From: VRUE01 sp963814915
Lineage (GTDB): Bacteria > Actinomycetota > Thermoleophilia > Solirubrobacterales > 70-9
Direction of reading: 5' to 3'
DNA length: 64,000 nucleotides
NCBI GenBank assembly: GCA_963814915.1
Contig: CAWFEI010000014.1
Coordinates: 62,001 to 126,000 of the forward strand
Shown here: positions 17,601 through 25,219 of the stretch, piece by piece
Layout: every line of letters starts with the position of its first letter
Numbering within the stretch: the first letter of the stretch is position 1
Notes under the pieces: generated by a model
Seen by the model: the letters and a program-made list of their open reading frames with translations, nothing else
Databases searched by the model: none
Told to the model about the DNA's origin: nothing
Translations under genes and position numbers: made by a program

Positions 17601-17729
17601 GACGATCGCGAGCACGGCGATGGCCACGACCGCGACGGCGAGCAGAGCCCGGGGCTTGCGCAGGGCGAGCGGCGTCCGCCCGGCGGACCCGGTGCCGGCG
17701 CGATCGCTCTTATCTCGACTCCGCCTCAT
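14634..17729 (-). CDS. MMPL-family (RND superfamily) transporter
   Basis: The 1031-residue protein has the RND layout: TM1 at about 27-45, an extracytoplasmic domain, five helices at about 185-345 that include the family segment MMGLALGVDYALLMVSRFREE, then a second long extracytoplasmic domain, and a repeat of the helical block near 850-1015 with FGIIFGLSIDYAVFLLMRMRE. The Asp-Tyr pairs are the proton-relay residues of MMPL proteins, which export lipids or lipid conjugates. Residues about 500-700 form repeated Gly/Ala/Leu heptads (LANGTGQAGDGAEQLEGG) like the YhgE/Pip coiled coil. It is a paralogue of the gene at 26030. Confidence 0.92.
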   Translation of the reverse strand: MRRSRDKSDRAGTGSAGRTPLALRKPRALLAVAVVAIAVLAIVGRGVEDELRPTSLSVPGTESGKASDLVHRYFGDTAPFAILLQGPPAQLDSQGPALIRKLRTDPDVSTVSPWDKGSVGNLRPGPRKALILVDFHVSAEDAVKNTVPYLNRTLEEQIKPPVRSAETGFASLSRAIIDESVHSTEVAELIAIPFLLLVLLLVFRSPIAAAIPLAFGAIAVITSRGVLAIAANWIPIDGFALTVCSMMGLALGVDYALLMVSRFREELAAGSEPREAARMTRRTAGRTIVFAGSTLFLAMLVTLFVMPGNLLISLAGTAIVVTGISVLVAALIGPALLVMTGHNVNRWRIGGGGGGEGVMTLVRGALSRPLVATLLIGLIVLILALPVLALKTGPPSAKQLPSSNQAREEAELIADSIGPGWEAPFVVVAVSNDGPITDRQSLTALTRWQHRIAADPGVQAVIGPGQIRKQVKPLQKTGNDLLAGRGEADPEQLTTLGKKLGAAANGVKQVRTGISKASYGAGLLANGTGQAGDGAEQLEGGIAKLGSGAAKAAGALDRLAAGSGKLEEGQRSAEVGAYSVQTGSEDVLNSVKGNGLERARELRAELKKRAAGDPSVEPQVRESERLVEALAIARNEAQRLSGQAERLHDGQEKLVDGSSKLHKGAEKLANATGELPGAIGKLQGGASQLVDGLGQLRGGADTLEERLAEGFHESQPLQTKLHKGHVEVSVSARKVNHKVDKLRHNSPGIFNSGYFVLSSLDGAPERERKRVSGIVDLDNGQAAQMIVIPRYTFNTPGSTALNERLKRDADGLAAGTGATTGVTGAAAELIDFTNVISERVPILVAVITLATFLILVVILRAVLLAGIAVMLNLITVGVAFGVLTLLFDVPEGWPLGGHTYVDAIGAVGIFGIIFGLSIDYAVFLLMRMREHYENNASNEEAILFGLQKTAGVITGAAAIMMAVFVAFAGANIASISQLGTGLTVAVLLDATVVRIVLLPALMLLLGDRVWWLPGPLKKFLPEIDLHGSRAG

Positions 17730-17956
17730 CGGCGGGCGACGAATCGACAGATCTTTCCCTCTCCCCGTCCCAGGAACACACCGGTCCGCACCGGCATGGA
17801 AACACGTTGGGTGCTTATACCAGCCCGCCTGGCCGAGGCCTCTGGATCGTTAACGCCCCGTACACAAAACTCTACCTCGGGAAGCGGGCGCCGGAACCCT
17901 CGACTCCGTCTCGCGCCCGAGGCAATAAACTGCGCGACCCTGTCGACTGGTGAAGA

Positions 17957-18637
17957 TTGGCTGACGAGGCAAACAAGCGAAACGGGGCCGAAGAAACGAG
18001 CCCGGCGGAGCGGGCTAAGCCCGCGCCTCCCGGCTACTTCGAGGGCGAGTCGATGACCCGCCGCCGCGCCTTCACGGTCGCGGCCCAGGGGCTCGGTGGC
18101 ATCGCCGGCGCGGCGATCGTCCTGCCCGCGGTCGGCTTCGCCGTGGCGCCGATCTTCCACCGCGGCAAAGAGCGCTGGGAGGCGGTGGGCCCGGTCGGCG
18201 ATTTCGTCGAGGACACCTACCGCCAGGTCGTCTTCACCGAAACCGTGGGGATCGGCGACGCCGGCAAGGTGACCGCCTACGTGCGCAAGAGCTCGAAGCA
18301 GCTCGGCGAAAAGCCGGGCGAGCTCGTCGCCGTCTCCAACCGCTGCGCCCACCTCGGCTGCCCGGTGCGCTTCGTCGAGGCGGCGGGCAACTTCATCTGC
18401 CCCTGCCACGGCGGCGTCTACGACTTCCAGGGCAAACGCATCGGCGGCCCGCCGGTGCGCCCGCTCGATCAATTCCAGACCCGCATCCGCAACGGCCAGG
18501 TGGAGCTCGGCCCGCGCTACAGCGTCACCTCGCAGCTCGAACCGGTCCGCGCCCGCGACCCCGGCGAGTTCACCGGCGGGGTCTGGGAATATCTCTACCC
18601 GCCGCGGCCTTCCACCTTCCCCCCGCCGAGCGGGTGA
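17957..18637 (+). CDS. qcrA: Rieske iron-sulfur subunit of the menaquinol:cytochrome c reductase
   Basis: Carries electrons from menaquinol to cytochrome c. The 226-residue protein has a Tat-like N-terminal region (MTRRRAFTVAAQGLGG near 33-48) and one membrane anchor. The [2Fe-2S] ligands are in CAHLGC near 131-136 and CPCHGG near 151-156, where the first and second motifs each give one Cys and one His and the outer cysteines form the disulfide. The start is a TTG at 17957; no better start is in frame. The 227-base divergent gap to the MMPL gene probably holds promoters for both and contains a CCTCGGG/CCCGAGG repeat. It opens the qcrABC operon. Confidence 0.94.
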   Translation: MADEANKRNGAEETSPAERAKPAPPGYFEGESMTRRRAFTVAAQGLGGIAGAAIVLPAVGFAVAPIFHRGKERWEAVGPVGDFVEDTYRQVVFTETVGIGDAGKVTAYVRKSSKQLGEKPGELVAVSNRCAHLGCPVRFVEAAGNFICPCHGGVYDFQGKRIGGPPVRPLDQFQTRIRNGQVELGPRYSVTSQLEPVRARDPGEFTGGVWEYLYPPRPSTFPPPSG

Positions 18638-18644
18638 TCTTTAG

Positions 18645-19541
18645 ATGAATCTCGACTCTCTGATTCCAGCCCCATTGCGCAAACCGGCCAAGCCGGGCGA
18701 GGGCAACGGGTCCAAGGGCGCGGCGCCGGCCGACCTCAAGACCGCCCCGCCCGAGCGTCCTTCCGACGCCCAGCGGCTCGGCGACAAGGCCAAAGACGCG
18801 CCCGCGGACGTTCTCGCCTGGGTCGACCAGCGGACCGCGGCGACCGGCTTCCTCACCGGGATGCTCTTCCGCAAGGTCCCGAAGGGGACCAACTGGTTCT
18901 ACACGCTCGGCTCGGCGACCCTCTTCGCCTTCATCGTGCAGGCCACGACGGGGGTCTTCCTGGCGATGTTCTACACGCCGTCGACCACCCAGGCCTACGC
19001 CTCGATCGCCCACATCAACAACGACGTCTTCCTCGGCGCCTTCGTGCACGGCATGCACAAGTGGGGCTCGAGCGTGATGGTGATCCTGATCTTCCTGCAC
19101 ATGGGCCGCACCTTCTTCTTCGGCGCGTACAAGTACCCGCGTGAGCTCAACTGGGTGATCGGCGTCGTCCTCCTGATCCTGACGATGACGATGGCCTTCA
19201 CCGGCTACCTGCTGCCCTTCGACCAGCGCTCCTTCTGGGCCTCGGTGGTCGGCATCAACATCAACGGCACCGGGCCCGTGGTCGGCCCGTACCTGAGCGA
19301 CTTCCTGCGCGCCGGGCCGGAGCTGGGCGCGACGACGCTCTCGCGCTTCTACGCGATCCACATGCTGCTCGTCCCGGGCGCGATCATCGCCCTGATCGGC
19401 GCGCACATGTACCTCGTCGTCAAGCTCGGCACGACCGCGCCGCCCTGGCTGCGCGCCGAGAAGCCGAAGAACGCCTCCCCGGTGGCGCCGCTGCAGGGCG
19501 GCGCCGAGGGCAACGGAAACGGCGCGGAGCCGACCCGATGA
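18645..19541 (+). CDS. qcrB: Cytochrome b (N-terminal, b6-type) subunit
   Basis: A 298-residue split cytochrome b with four transmembrane helices after a Pro/Lys/Glu-rich extension of about 60 residues. The heme b histidines lie in HGMHKWGSS and FLHMGRTFF (about 138-160) and in YAIHMLLVPG and GAHMYLVV (about 236-258). The quinol-site region (GYLLPFDQRSFWA) is present. The C-terminal part of cytochrome b is on the next gene, as in cytochrome b6f and the Bacillus bc complex. It starts seven bases after qcrA stops and overlaps qcrC by four bases. Confidence 0.94.
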   Translation: MNLDSLIPAPLRKPAKPGEGNGSKGAAPADLKTAPPERPSDAQRLGDKAKDAPADVLAWVDQRTAATGFLTGMLFRKVPKGTNWFYTLGSATLFAFIVQATTGVFLAMFYTPSTTQAYASIAHINNDVFLGAFVHGMHKWGSSVMVILIFLHMGRTFFFGAYKYPRELNWVIGVVLLILTMTMAFTGYLLPFDQRSFWASVVGININGTGPVVGPYLSDFLRAGPELGATTLSRFYAIHMLLVPGAIIALIGAHMYLVVKLGTTAPPWLRAEKPKNASPVAPLQGGAEGNGNGAEPTR

Positions 19542-20239
19542 AGCCAGCCGACAAGCAGGCATACCTCGAGGAGTACGAGCTGCTGAAGAAGAAGGGCAAG
19601 CCCTTCTTCCCCTACGCGGTGATGAAGGACTCGGCGATGGCGCTGCTGGTGGTCGGCGTGATCATCGCGATGTCGGTCATCCTCGGCGCCGAGCAGGGGC
19701 CGAAGGCCGACCCGACGACGACAACCTACGTGCCGCGCCCCGAGTGGTACTTCTTCTTCCTCTTCGAGCTCCTGCGTGTGATCAAACCGCCGGAGCTGGT
19801 CCCGATCGCGACGATCGGAATCCCGACGATCTGCATGGTCCTTCTGTTGCTCCTGCCCTTCTACGACAGGGGCGCGGAGCGCAACCCCGCCCGGCGGCCG
19901 ATAGCGACCACGGCGGGGGTGCTGACGATCGTCGCGATGGCCTATCTCACCTTCCTCGGCGCCACCGGCGGCTCGCCCACCGAGATTGACATGGAAGTCG
20001 CGCCGCGCTACGAGGCCGGCAAGGAGGTGGTCGCGGGCTCCGGCTGCCTCGCCTGCCACAAGCTCGGCGAGAACGGCAACAACGGGCCTGGGCCCGAATT
20101 GACGCACATCGCGCAGCGCATACCGCGGGCGGCGATCATCCGCTCGGTGCAGATCGGCCCGGGTATCATGCCCTCCTTCCGAGACCTGCCGCCGAAGAAG
20201 CTCAACGAGCTCGCGGACTTCTTGTCCTCGCTCGATTGA
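19538..20239 (+). CDS. qcrC: Subunit IV fused to cytochrome c
   Basis: A 233-residue fusion of the C-terminal cytochrome b half (three helices, about 28-50, 75-110 and 125-150, with the conserved PRPEWYFFFLFELLR) and a small cytochrome c domain. The heme is attached at CLACH near 169-173 and the axial Met is in GIMPSF near 207-212. This is the Bacillus-type arrangement in which subunit IV and cytochrome c are one chain. ATGA overlap with qcrB indicates coupled translation. Confidence 0.93.
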   Translation: MKPADKQAYLEEYELLKKKGKPFFPYAVMKDSAMALLVVGVIIAMSVILGAEQGPKADPTTTTYVPRPEWYFFFLFELLRVIKPPELVPIATIGIPTICMVLLLLLPFYDRGAERNPARRPIATTAGVLTIVAMAYLTFLGATGGSPTEIDMEVAPRYEAGKEVVAGSGCLACHKLGENGNNGPGPELTHIAQRIPRAAIIRSVQIGPGIMPSFRDLPPKKLNELADFLSSLD

Positions 20240-20261
20240 GCCGAGTGCGAGACTGGGCTTG

Positions 20262-20996
20262 ATGACGGATACCGCGCAGCCTTCGCGCGAATCAGCTCAA
20301 TTCTCTGAGCAGGTTCAAAGCATGTTCGATCGAATTGCTGGGCGATATGACCTTTTAAATTCCCTGATGACCGCTGGTCTCCATCATTCATGGAGGGAGC
20401 GAGCCGTCGACAGGGCTGAAATCTCGGCCGGAGACTCCGTTCTCGATGTCTGCTGTGGGACCGGGGATTTGAGCTTTGAGCTTGCAGATAGGGTTTTGTC
20501 GGGTGGCAACGTTGTCGGGTGCGATTTCTCGGAGCCCATGTTGGATCTGGCTCGGGAAAAGGCCGAGGATCGTGCGAGCCCGGTGCGTTTCGAGTGGGCG
20601 GATGCATTGCAGCTGCCCTATGACGATGGTCGCTTCGATGCAGTGACGGTTGGCTTCGGCGTGCGCAATTTCGCCGATCGCGACAAAGGCCTACGGGAGA
20701 TGGCGCGGGTGCTGAAGCCGGGCGGACGGCTGGTCATTCTCGAGTTCACCGAGCCGCAGCGGCCACCGTTCTCAACCTTCTATTCGTTGTGGTTCGATCG
20801 GATCGTGCCTGTCCTGGGTCGCCTCACCCCCAACCCTGACGCCTACTCATACCTTGCGGATTCGGTCCACAGGTTTCCCGATCCACCGGGCCTGGCGGCG
20901 AAGATGGATGCCGCAGGATTCGAAGGAATCCGTTGGTTGCTGACGGCCGGTGGAATCTTGGCGATCCACAGCGGCGTCGCCGGCGCCGGCGAGTGA
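20262..20996 (+). CDS. menG: Demethylmenaquinone methyltransferase
   Basis: Methylates demethylmenaquinone using S-adenosylmethionine, the last step of menaquinone synthesis. The 244-residue MenG/UbiE protein shows MFDRIAGRYDLLN near 20-32, the SAM-binding VLDVCCGTGDLS near 60-71, GVRNFADRDKGL near 127-138 and ILEFTEP near 159-165. The ATG at 20262 is preferred over a TTG three bases earlier. Codon use is clearly less GC-rich than the neighbours in the first 500 bases, a possible sign of separate history. It lies between the cytochrome bc genes and a polyprenyl synthase, so the block makes and uses menaquinone. Confidence 0.94.
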   Translation: MTDTAQPSRESAQFSEQVQSMFDRIAGRYDLLNSLMTAGLHHSWRERAVDRAEISAGDSVLDVCCGTGDLSFELADRVLSGGNVVGCDFSEPMLDLAREKAEDRASPVRFEWADALQLPYDDGRFDAVTVGFGVRNFADRDKGLREMARVLKPGGRLVILEFTEPQRPPFSTFYSLWFDRIVPVLGRLTPNPDAYSYLADSVHRFPDPPGLAAKMDAAGFEGIRWLLTAGGILAIHSGVAGAGE

Positions 20997-21958
20997 CCCG
21001 TCACTCCGCTGTACCGCCGCCGGTAACCGCGGTCCTCGACGCCTCCAGCCGTTGGCTGCCCGCCCAGCTCGGCAGGGTTGAGGAGCTGTTGCGCGAGCAG
21101 AGCCGCGGCTACGGCCCGGCGCTGGCCGGGGATGCGGCGATGACCCTGGAGGCGGGCGGCAAGCGCCTGCGACCGATGCTGGTCCTGCTCTGCGCGGGCG
21201 AGAACGGCGGCGAGCCGGCGGTTCGCGCAGCGACGGCGATCGAGCTCGTCCACATGGCCACGCTCGTCCACGACGACGTGCTCGACGACGCGCCACTGCG
21301 CCGTGGCAAGCCCACGGTCGCCGCCACATCCGGGCGCGCCCGCGCCACCGCCACCGGTGACCTGCTCTTCTCGCGCGCCTTCGCGCTGCTCGCCGCCGCG
21401 GGCGACCTGCGCTCGGTCGAGCTGCTCTCCTCCGCCTCGGTCGCCCTTGCCCGCGGCGAGCTCGCCCAGCGCCATGACGCCTACGACACCTCGATCGGCG
21501 AGGCCCGCTATCTGGAGCGCTGCCGGTTGAAGACCGCGGCGCTCTTCGAGTGCGCCTGTCTGCTGGGCACGGACGCGGTGCCGCTGGGCGAGTTCGGCGC
21601 CTCGATCGGGCTCGCCTTCCAGTTGCTCGACGACGTTCTCGATGTCTCCGGCCCACCCGAGCGGACCGGCAAGGCGCGCGGGACAGACCTGCTCGACGGC
21701 ACGGTCACGCTACCGCTGATCCTCGCCGCCGAGCGCGACCCGGAGATCCGCGCCGCCGACCTGCGGGCCCTCGACGCCGCCACCGCCGAGCGGCTCTGCG
21801 AAAGGATCGAGGCGACGGGCGCCCTGCGCGAGGTCCGCTCGCGCGCTCTGGAGCTCGTCGCCGAGGGCAAGCGCCATCTGGGCACGGCCGGGTTCGACGC
21901 CGAACGCCGCAAGCTCTTCGACCTCGTCGCCGACGGAGTCGTCCAGCGCTACAGCTGA
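20993..21958 (+). CDS. Polyprenyl diphosphate synthase (trans, long-chain)
   Basis: Makes the isoprenoid side chain, probably of menaquinone. The 321-residue all-helical protein has the first Asp-rich motif in LVHDDVLDDAPLRRGKPT near 85-102 and the second in LLDDVLDVSGPPERTGKARG near 212-231, followed by DLLDGTVTLP. GTG at 20993 overlaps the menG stop (GTGA), so the two are coupled. The chain length cannot be read with confidence; the residues before the first motif (VHMATL) suggest a long-chain enzyme such as hepta- or octaprenyl synthase. The 3' end overlaps a convergent zinc-ribbon gene by ten bases. Confidence 0.92.
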   Translation: MTRHSAVPPPVTAVLDASSRWLPAQLGRVEELLREQSRGYGPALAGDAAMTLEAGGKRLRPMLVLLCAGENGGEPAVRAATAIELVHMATLVHDDVLDDAPLRRGKPTVAATSGRARATATGDLLFSRAFALLAAAGDLRSVELLSSASVALARGELAQRHDAYDTSIGEARYLERCRLKTAALFECACLLGTDAVPLGEFGASIGLAFQLLDDVLDVSGPPERTGKARGTDLLDGTVTLPLILAAERDPEIRAADLRALDAATAERLCERIEATGALREVRSRALELVAEGKRHLGTAGFDAERRKLFDLVADGVVQRYS

Positions 21959-22290
21959 TAGCCGAAGTCGTCGGCGGTGATCAGGTCGGCGGCCAGCGCC
22001 GTCGAGAAGGCCTCGACAACTTCCGCCATCGTCTCCCGTTCGAGCTCCTGCAGCTCAATGGCAAGCGCCTCCGCGCCATCGTCGAGCGCCTCGTCGAAGG
22101 CATCGATCTCGCCTTCGCCGTGAATGCCGTCGCAGCGCCACTCGCACTCCGGGCAGCGGCGCCACAGATGCCAGTGGCCGCGCTTCGCCGTCTGCTCCCA
22201 GCGGGTCGGCTGAACCAGCGTTGAGGCGCACATGGGGCAGACGTGAAGTCCGCTGTCACCCTTCGTCCTTGTGCGGCTCGCGTTGTCCAT
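21949..22290 (-). CDS. Small zinc-ribbon protein of unknown function
   Basis: The 113-residue product has two Cys pairs, CPMC and CPEC, about 28 residues apart, separated by a Trp-rich basic stretch (RWEQTAKRGHWHLWRRCPEC), which is a standard zinc-ribbon layout. The C-terminal half is acidic and helical. ATG at 22290 is the simplest start; a GTG at 22308 adds six residues. Convergent with the polyprenyl synthase gene. No specific family recognised. Confidence 0.72.
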   Translation of the reverse strand: MDNASRTRTKGDSGLHVCPMCASTLVQPTRWEQTAKRGHWHLWRRCPECEWRCDGIHGEGEIDAFDEALDDGAEALAIELQELERETMAEVVEAFSTALAADLITADDFGYQL

Positions 22291-22428
22291 GCTCTGACTA
22301 TCGAACACGCGAGACGGTGTCTATATCCGGTGTTTCCCGCGCCGATCGAAGAAAAACCCAGAACCGGGTAGGCGAGGAGCTGAATTCGACATGATCCGAT
22401 CGACGTCGACGGTCGTTACCATGGGTCG

Positions 22429-22689
22429 ATGCTAGGAAACGTCGGCCCCCTCGAGATAATCGTCGTCCTGATCATCGCCCTCGTGGTCTTCGGGCCAAAA
22501 CGGCTCCCCGAGCTCGGCCGCTCGCTCGGCAAGGGCATCCGTGAGTTCAAAGGCTCCGTCACGGGCGAAAACGACGACGACGACGACGAGCCCCGCCGCC
22601 CGCAGGGGATCGCAGCCGGGCCGAGCGAGGCGGCCGGCAGCGACGACGTCGCTTCGCGCGAGGAGCCGGTCTCCCAGAAACGGCCTTAG
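22429..22689 (+). CDS. tatA: Twin-arginine translocase subunit TatA/E
   Basis: An 86-residue Tat pore subunit. The N-terminal helix (LEIIVVLIIALVVFGPKRLPELG) ends in the conserved FGPKRLPELG hinge, then comes the amphipathic helix RSLGKGIREFKGSV and a disordered acidic tail with a run of five Asp. The tatC gene follows after 12 bases. The Tat system is needed for the Rieske protein encoded at 17957. Confidence 0.95.
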   Translation: MLGNVGPLEIIVVLIIALVVFGPKRLPELGRSLGKGIREFKGSVTGENDDDDDEPRRPQGIAAGPSEAAGSDDVASREEPVSQKRP

Positions 22690-22701
22690 GGCCGGGCCGG
22701 C

Positions 22702-23476
22702 ATGTCCCGCCGCGTCAAGCCGGTCTCCCACGAAGACCGGCTCAGCCTCGTAGAGCACCTCGACGAGCTGCGCAGTCGCTTGGTCGTCTGCGCCGCCGCT
22801 TTCGGCGTCGCCCTCGCACTCTGCTTTTGGCAGAACCACCTGCTGCTGGAAATCGCCTCCGGTCCGCTGCCCGGCAACCACAAGGAGCTGATCACCTTCG
22901 GGGTGACCGAGCCGTTCACGACGACGCTCACGGTCGCCATCTATGGGGCGCTCGTCCTCTCCCTGCCGGTGCTGATCTACCAGATCTACGCCTATCGTGC
23001 TGCCCGCCTTCAGCGACACCGAGCGCCGCGTCGCGCTGCCGATCATGCTGATCGCGCCGGTGCTCTTCCTCGCCGGCGTCGCCTTCGCCTACTTCATCGT
23101 CATGCCGGCCGCGGTCAAGTTCCTGCTCAACTTCAACGACAGCCAGTTCAACATCCAGGTTCGCGCCCGCGACTACTACAGCTTCTTCTCAACCACGATG
23201 CTCGCCGGCGGGATCGTCTTCCAACTGCCGCTGGCGATCGTGGCGGTGACGCGGCTCGGCATCGTCAGCGTCGCCCAGCTGCGCTCCAACCGTCGCTACG
23301 CCTACCTGGCGATCGCCGTGCTCGCCGCGGCTCTGCCCGGGGTGGACCCGATCTCGATGCTGATCGAGATGGTCCCTCTGCTCGCCTTGTACGAGTTGAG
23401 TATCTTGCTGGCGCGTGCCTTCGGTAGCCCGAAGGCCGCGGGAGGCACGGCCCAACCCTCAACGCAGGAGAGATAG
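22702..23476 (+). pseudogene. tatC: Twin-arginine translocase subunit TatC, interrupted by a one-base frameshift
   Basis: The first 98 codons give a normal TatC N-terminus (VSHEDRLSLVEHLDELRSRL; GVTEPFTTTL; VLIYQIYAY). The frame then shifts: the expected continuation VLPAFSDTERR is in the next frame, starting at 22997, and runs to a TGA/TAG-type stop at 23476 with the remaining helices (FFSTTMLAGGIVFQLP). Removing one C at 22996 restores one continuous TatC of about 257 residues. The spot is not a homopolymer. Interestingly the shifted frame opens with a GTG at 22997. Causes may be a base-call or assembly error, a real null allele, or a +1 frameshift. Since TatC is single and important, an error is the most likely. 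Confidence 0.85.
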
Positions 23477-23481
23477 AAGCG

Positions 23482-24285
23482 ATGGCATCGAGCGGCGAGC
23501 GGCGACTGCTCTTCGACACCCGGGGCAAACGCAAGCACGTGATCCGGGTCGTCTACGCGATCCTGGCGCTGCTCATGGGGGCCAGCCTCTTCCTCGTCGT
23601 CGGCCCGGTCAACATCGCCGAACTCTTCGGCAACTCGAACTCGACCAGCAGCGCCACCAAGGTGCTTGAGGAACAGGCCGAACGGATCGAACGGCGGGTG
23701 GCGAAAAGCCCGACCGACGAACAGCTGCTGCTCGCGCTGACCCGGGCCAAGATCAACGCGGGCAACTCGCGGATCGAAGTCAGCTCGGAAACCGAAGCAC
23801 CGACGATCACCGCCGAAGCGAAGGAAGATTTCGAAGCCGCCGCGCAGACCTGGCAGCGTTACCTGAAGCAGACCGACGAACCGAACTCGATCGGCGCCCA
23901 GCTGGTCGCCGGCACGTTCTTCCGGCTGGCGGAAGGCAGCAGCTCGGTGAGCGAAGCTCAGGAAAACGTCGAAAAGGCCGCCAAGGCGCAACGGATCGCC
24001 GCCGAACAGCGCCCCAGCGTCGGCTCGCTGAGCACGCTGGCGATCTACGCCTACTTCGCGGGTGAGTTCGCCGCGGGCGACAAGGCGACCAAGCAGGCGG
24101 CCGCCAAGGCCCCGTCCAAGGCGGAAGGCAAGAACGTCGAAAAACAGCTGGCCGAATACCGCAAACGCGGCAAGCAGTTCGCGAAACAGAAGAAGGAAGC
24201 CGCCAAACTCGAAAGCGAACGGGGCAAGGAAGCGCTCAAAAACCCGTTTGGAGGCTTCGGCGCCGGCGCCCCGGTCGGGGAATAG
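23482..24285 (+). CDS. Membrane-anchored protein with TPR-like helical repeats
   Basis: A 267-residue protein with one membrane helix at about 22-42 (VVYAILALLMGASLFLVVGP) and an extracytoplasmic Ala/Glu/Lys-rich helical region whose AYFAGEFAAGDKATKQAAAK and LLLALTRAKINAGN segments look like TPR repeats. The C-terminal 60 residues are a charged coiled-coil stretch. It follows tatC by five bases and may be cotranscribed. Glutamate is coded almost only by GAA, unlike many neighbours that favour GAG. Function unknown. Confidence 0.75.
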   Translation: MASSGERRLLFDTRGKRKHVIRVVYAILALLMGASLFLVVGPVNIAELFGNSNSTSSATKVLEEQAERIERRVAKSPTDEQLLLALTRAKINAGNSRIEVSSETEAPTITAEAKEDFEAAAQTWQRYLKQTDEPNSIGAQLVAGTFFRLAEGSSSVSEAQENVEKAAKAQRIAAEQRPSVGSLSTLAIYAYFAGEFAAGDKATKQAAAKAPSKAEGKNVEKQLAEYRKRGKQFAKQKKEAAKLESERGKEALKNPFGGFGAGAPVGE

Positions 24286-24298
24286 CGGTCCGAGGAAG

Positions 24299-24371
24299 TG
24301 GGCCGTGCTGGGTTCGAACCAGCGACCTTGAGATTAAGAGTCTCCTGCTCTACCAACTGAGCTAACGGCCC
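24299..24371 (-). tRNA. tRNA-Lys (CTT anticodon)
   Basis: On the minus strand the acceptor stem GGGCCGT (24371 down to 24365) pairs with ACGGCCC, and the discriminator is A at 24299. The D arm GCTCAGTTGGTAGAGC, anticodon loop CTCTTAA and T arm GCTGGTTCGAACCCAGC are intact. The anticodon CTT reads lysine AAG. The outermost pair of the anticodon stem is a mismatch. CCA is not encoded. Confidence 0.95.
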
Positions 24372-24398
24372 GGGACGGGCAAGTATAGGAAGACGGCG

Positions 24399-25166
24399 CT
24401 ACGAACGGATGCGGCAGATTTTGAAGACGCTGCCGTAGATCACGGTGCCGTCGGCGAAGGAGAAGTAGCCCTGGGCCTGCAGGATGCGATCGGTGCAGCG
24501 GGCTGACACGTAGCTGCGCTTGGCCCCGCGGAAGCGGTAGCGCCTGCCGATCTTCGCGTCGATCGCGGTCAGCGAGCCACGGCCGCCCGCGATCGGCGGG
24601 ATGTCGAAGGAGCTGCGGTAGCCGAAGGTGCCGCGGCGCCGTTCGATCGGGGCGACGACGACGTAGGTTTCGGAGACCGGGAAGGGCGCCCTGGCATGGC
24701 CGATGACCGTCGGGTTGCCATTGCGGCGCGGCCCGTTGAACAGCGTCAGCGGCACGGTCAGGTCGATTCGCGCCAGGCCCGCGAAGGTGACCTCCGCCGA
24801 CGCGTGTCCGACGCCGACGATCGCGTTCCCGCAGCGATGGCGCGCCTGCCGGGTCGACGCGTGTTCAAGCTTGGCCGGCTGGCAGACCGGCAGCCCCGCG
24901 GTCGCCAGACGGCCGTCGTGGTCGAGTTCGACCTTGACGTGTTGCAGTGCCGGCGGCATCGAGCCGTCGGTGGTCTTGATCCTGCCGTAGCCCTGGAAGT
25001 GGATCGGCGCGTAGGTCCGCCGCGGCAGAGCCTGCGGCTTGAAGCTGCCGTCGGCGTGCAGGACGAGGGTTCCGACGCGCACCGTCGCCGCCCCGGCCGA
25101 GCCCGCGACCAGCGCGACGCCGATCGCGAGCAGCGCCGCCAGAGCAAGTAGCCGCTTTGCGGTCAT
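24399..25166 (-). CDS. Secreted four-cysteine protein, paralogue 2
   Basis: A 255-residue protein with a signal peptide (MTAKRLLALAALLAIGVALV, cleavage near AGAAT). The mature region shares the family pattern: LPRRTYAPIHFQGYGRIKTT near 50-69, GLPVC near 94, HRC near 112 then AIVGVG, PLTLFNGPRRNGNPTVIGHA near 142-161, SYVSARC near 223 and a C-terminal KIC. These four cysteines match those of paralogues 1, 3, 4 and 5. It is exactly as long as the neighbouring paralogue 3. Same strand and 53 bases apart, so the two are probably one transcript. Function unknown; an adhesive or lipid-binding beta fold is a guess. Confidence 0.82.
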   Translation of the reverse strand: MTAKRLLALAALLAIGVALVAGSAGAATVRVGTLVLHADGSFKPQALPRRTYAPIHFQGYGRIKTTDGSMPPALQHVKVELDHDGRLATAGLPVCQPAKLEHASTRQARHRCGNAIVGVGHASAEVTFAGLARIDLTVPLTLFNGPRRNGNPTVIGHARAPFPVSETYVVVAPIERRRGTFGYRSSFDIPPIAGGRGSLTAIDAKIGRRYRFRGAKRSYVSARCTDRILQAQGYFSFADGTVIYGSVFKICRIRS

Positions 25167-25219
25167 CGTCCTCCAAACACCTCGATACCCACCAGGGTAG
25201 CGGCGCCCTTGAGCCCGGC

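Noticed and set aside
22997..23476. Independent gene starting at GTG 22997
   Set aside because: The product is simply the second half of TatC in the shifted frame, so a frameshifted tatC is the better reading.
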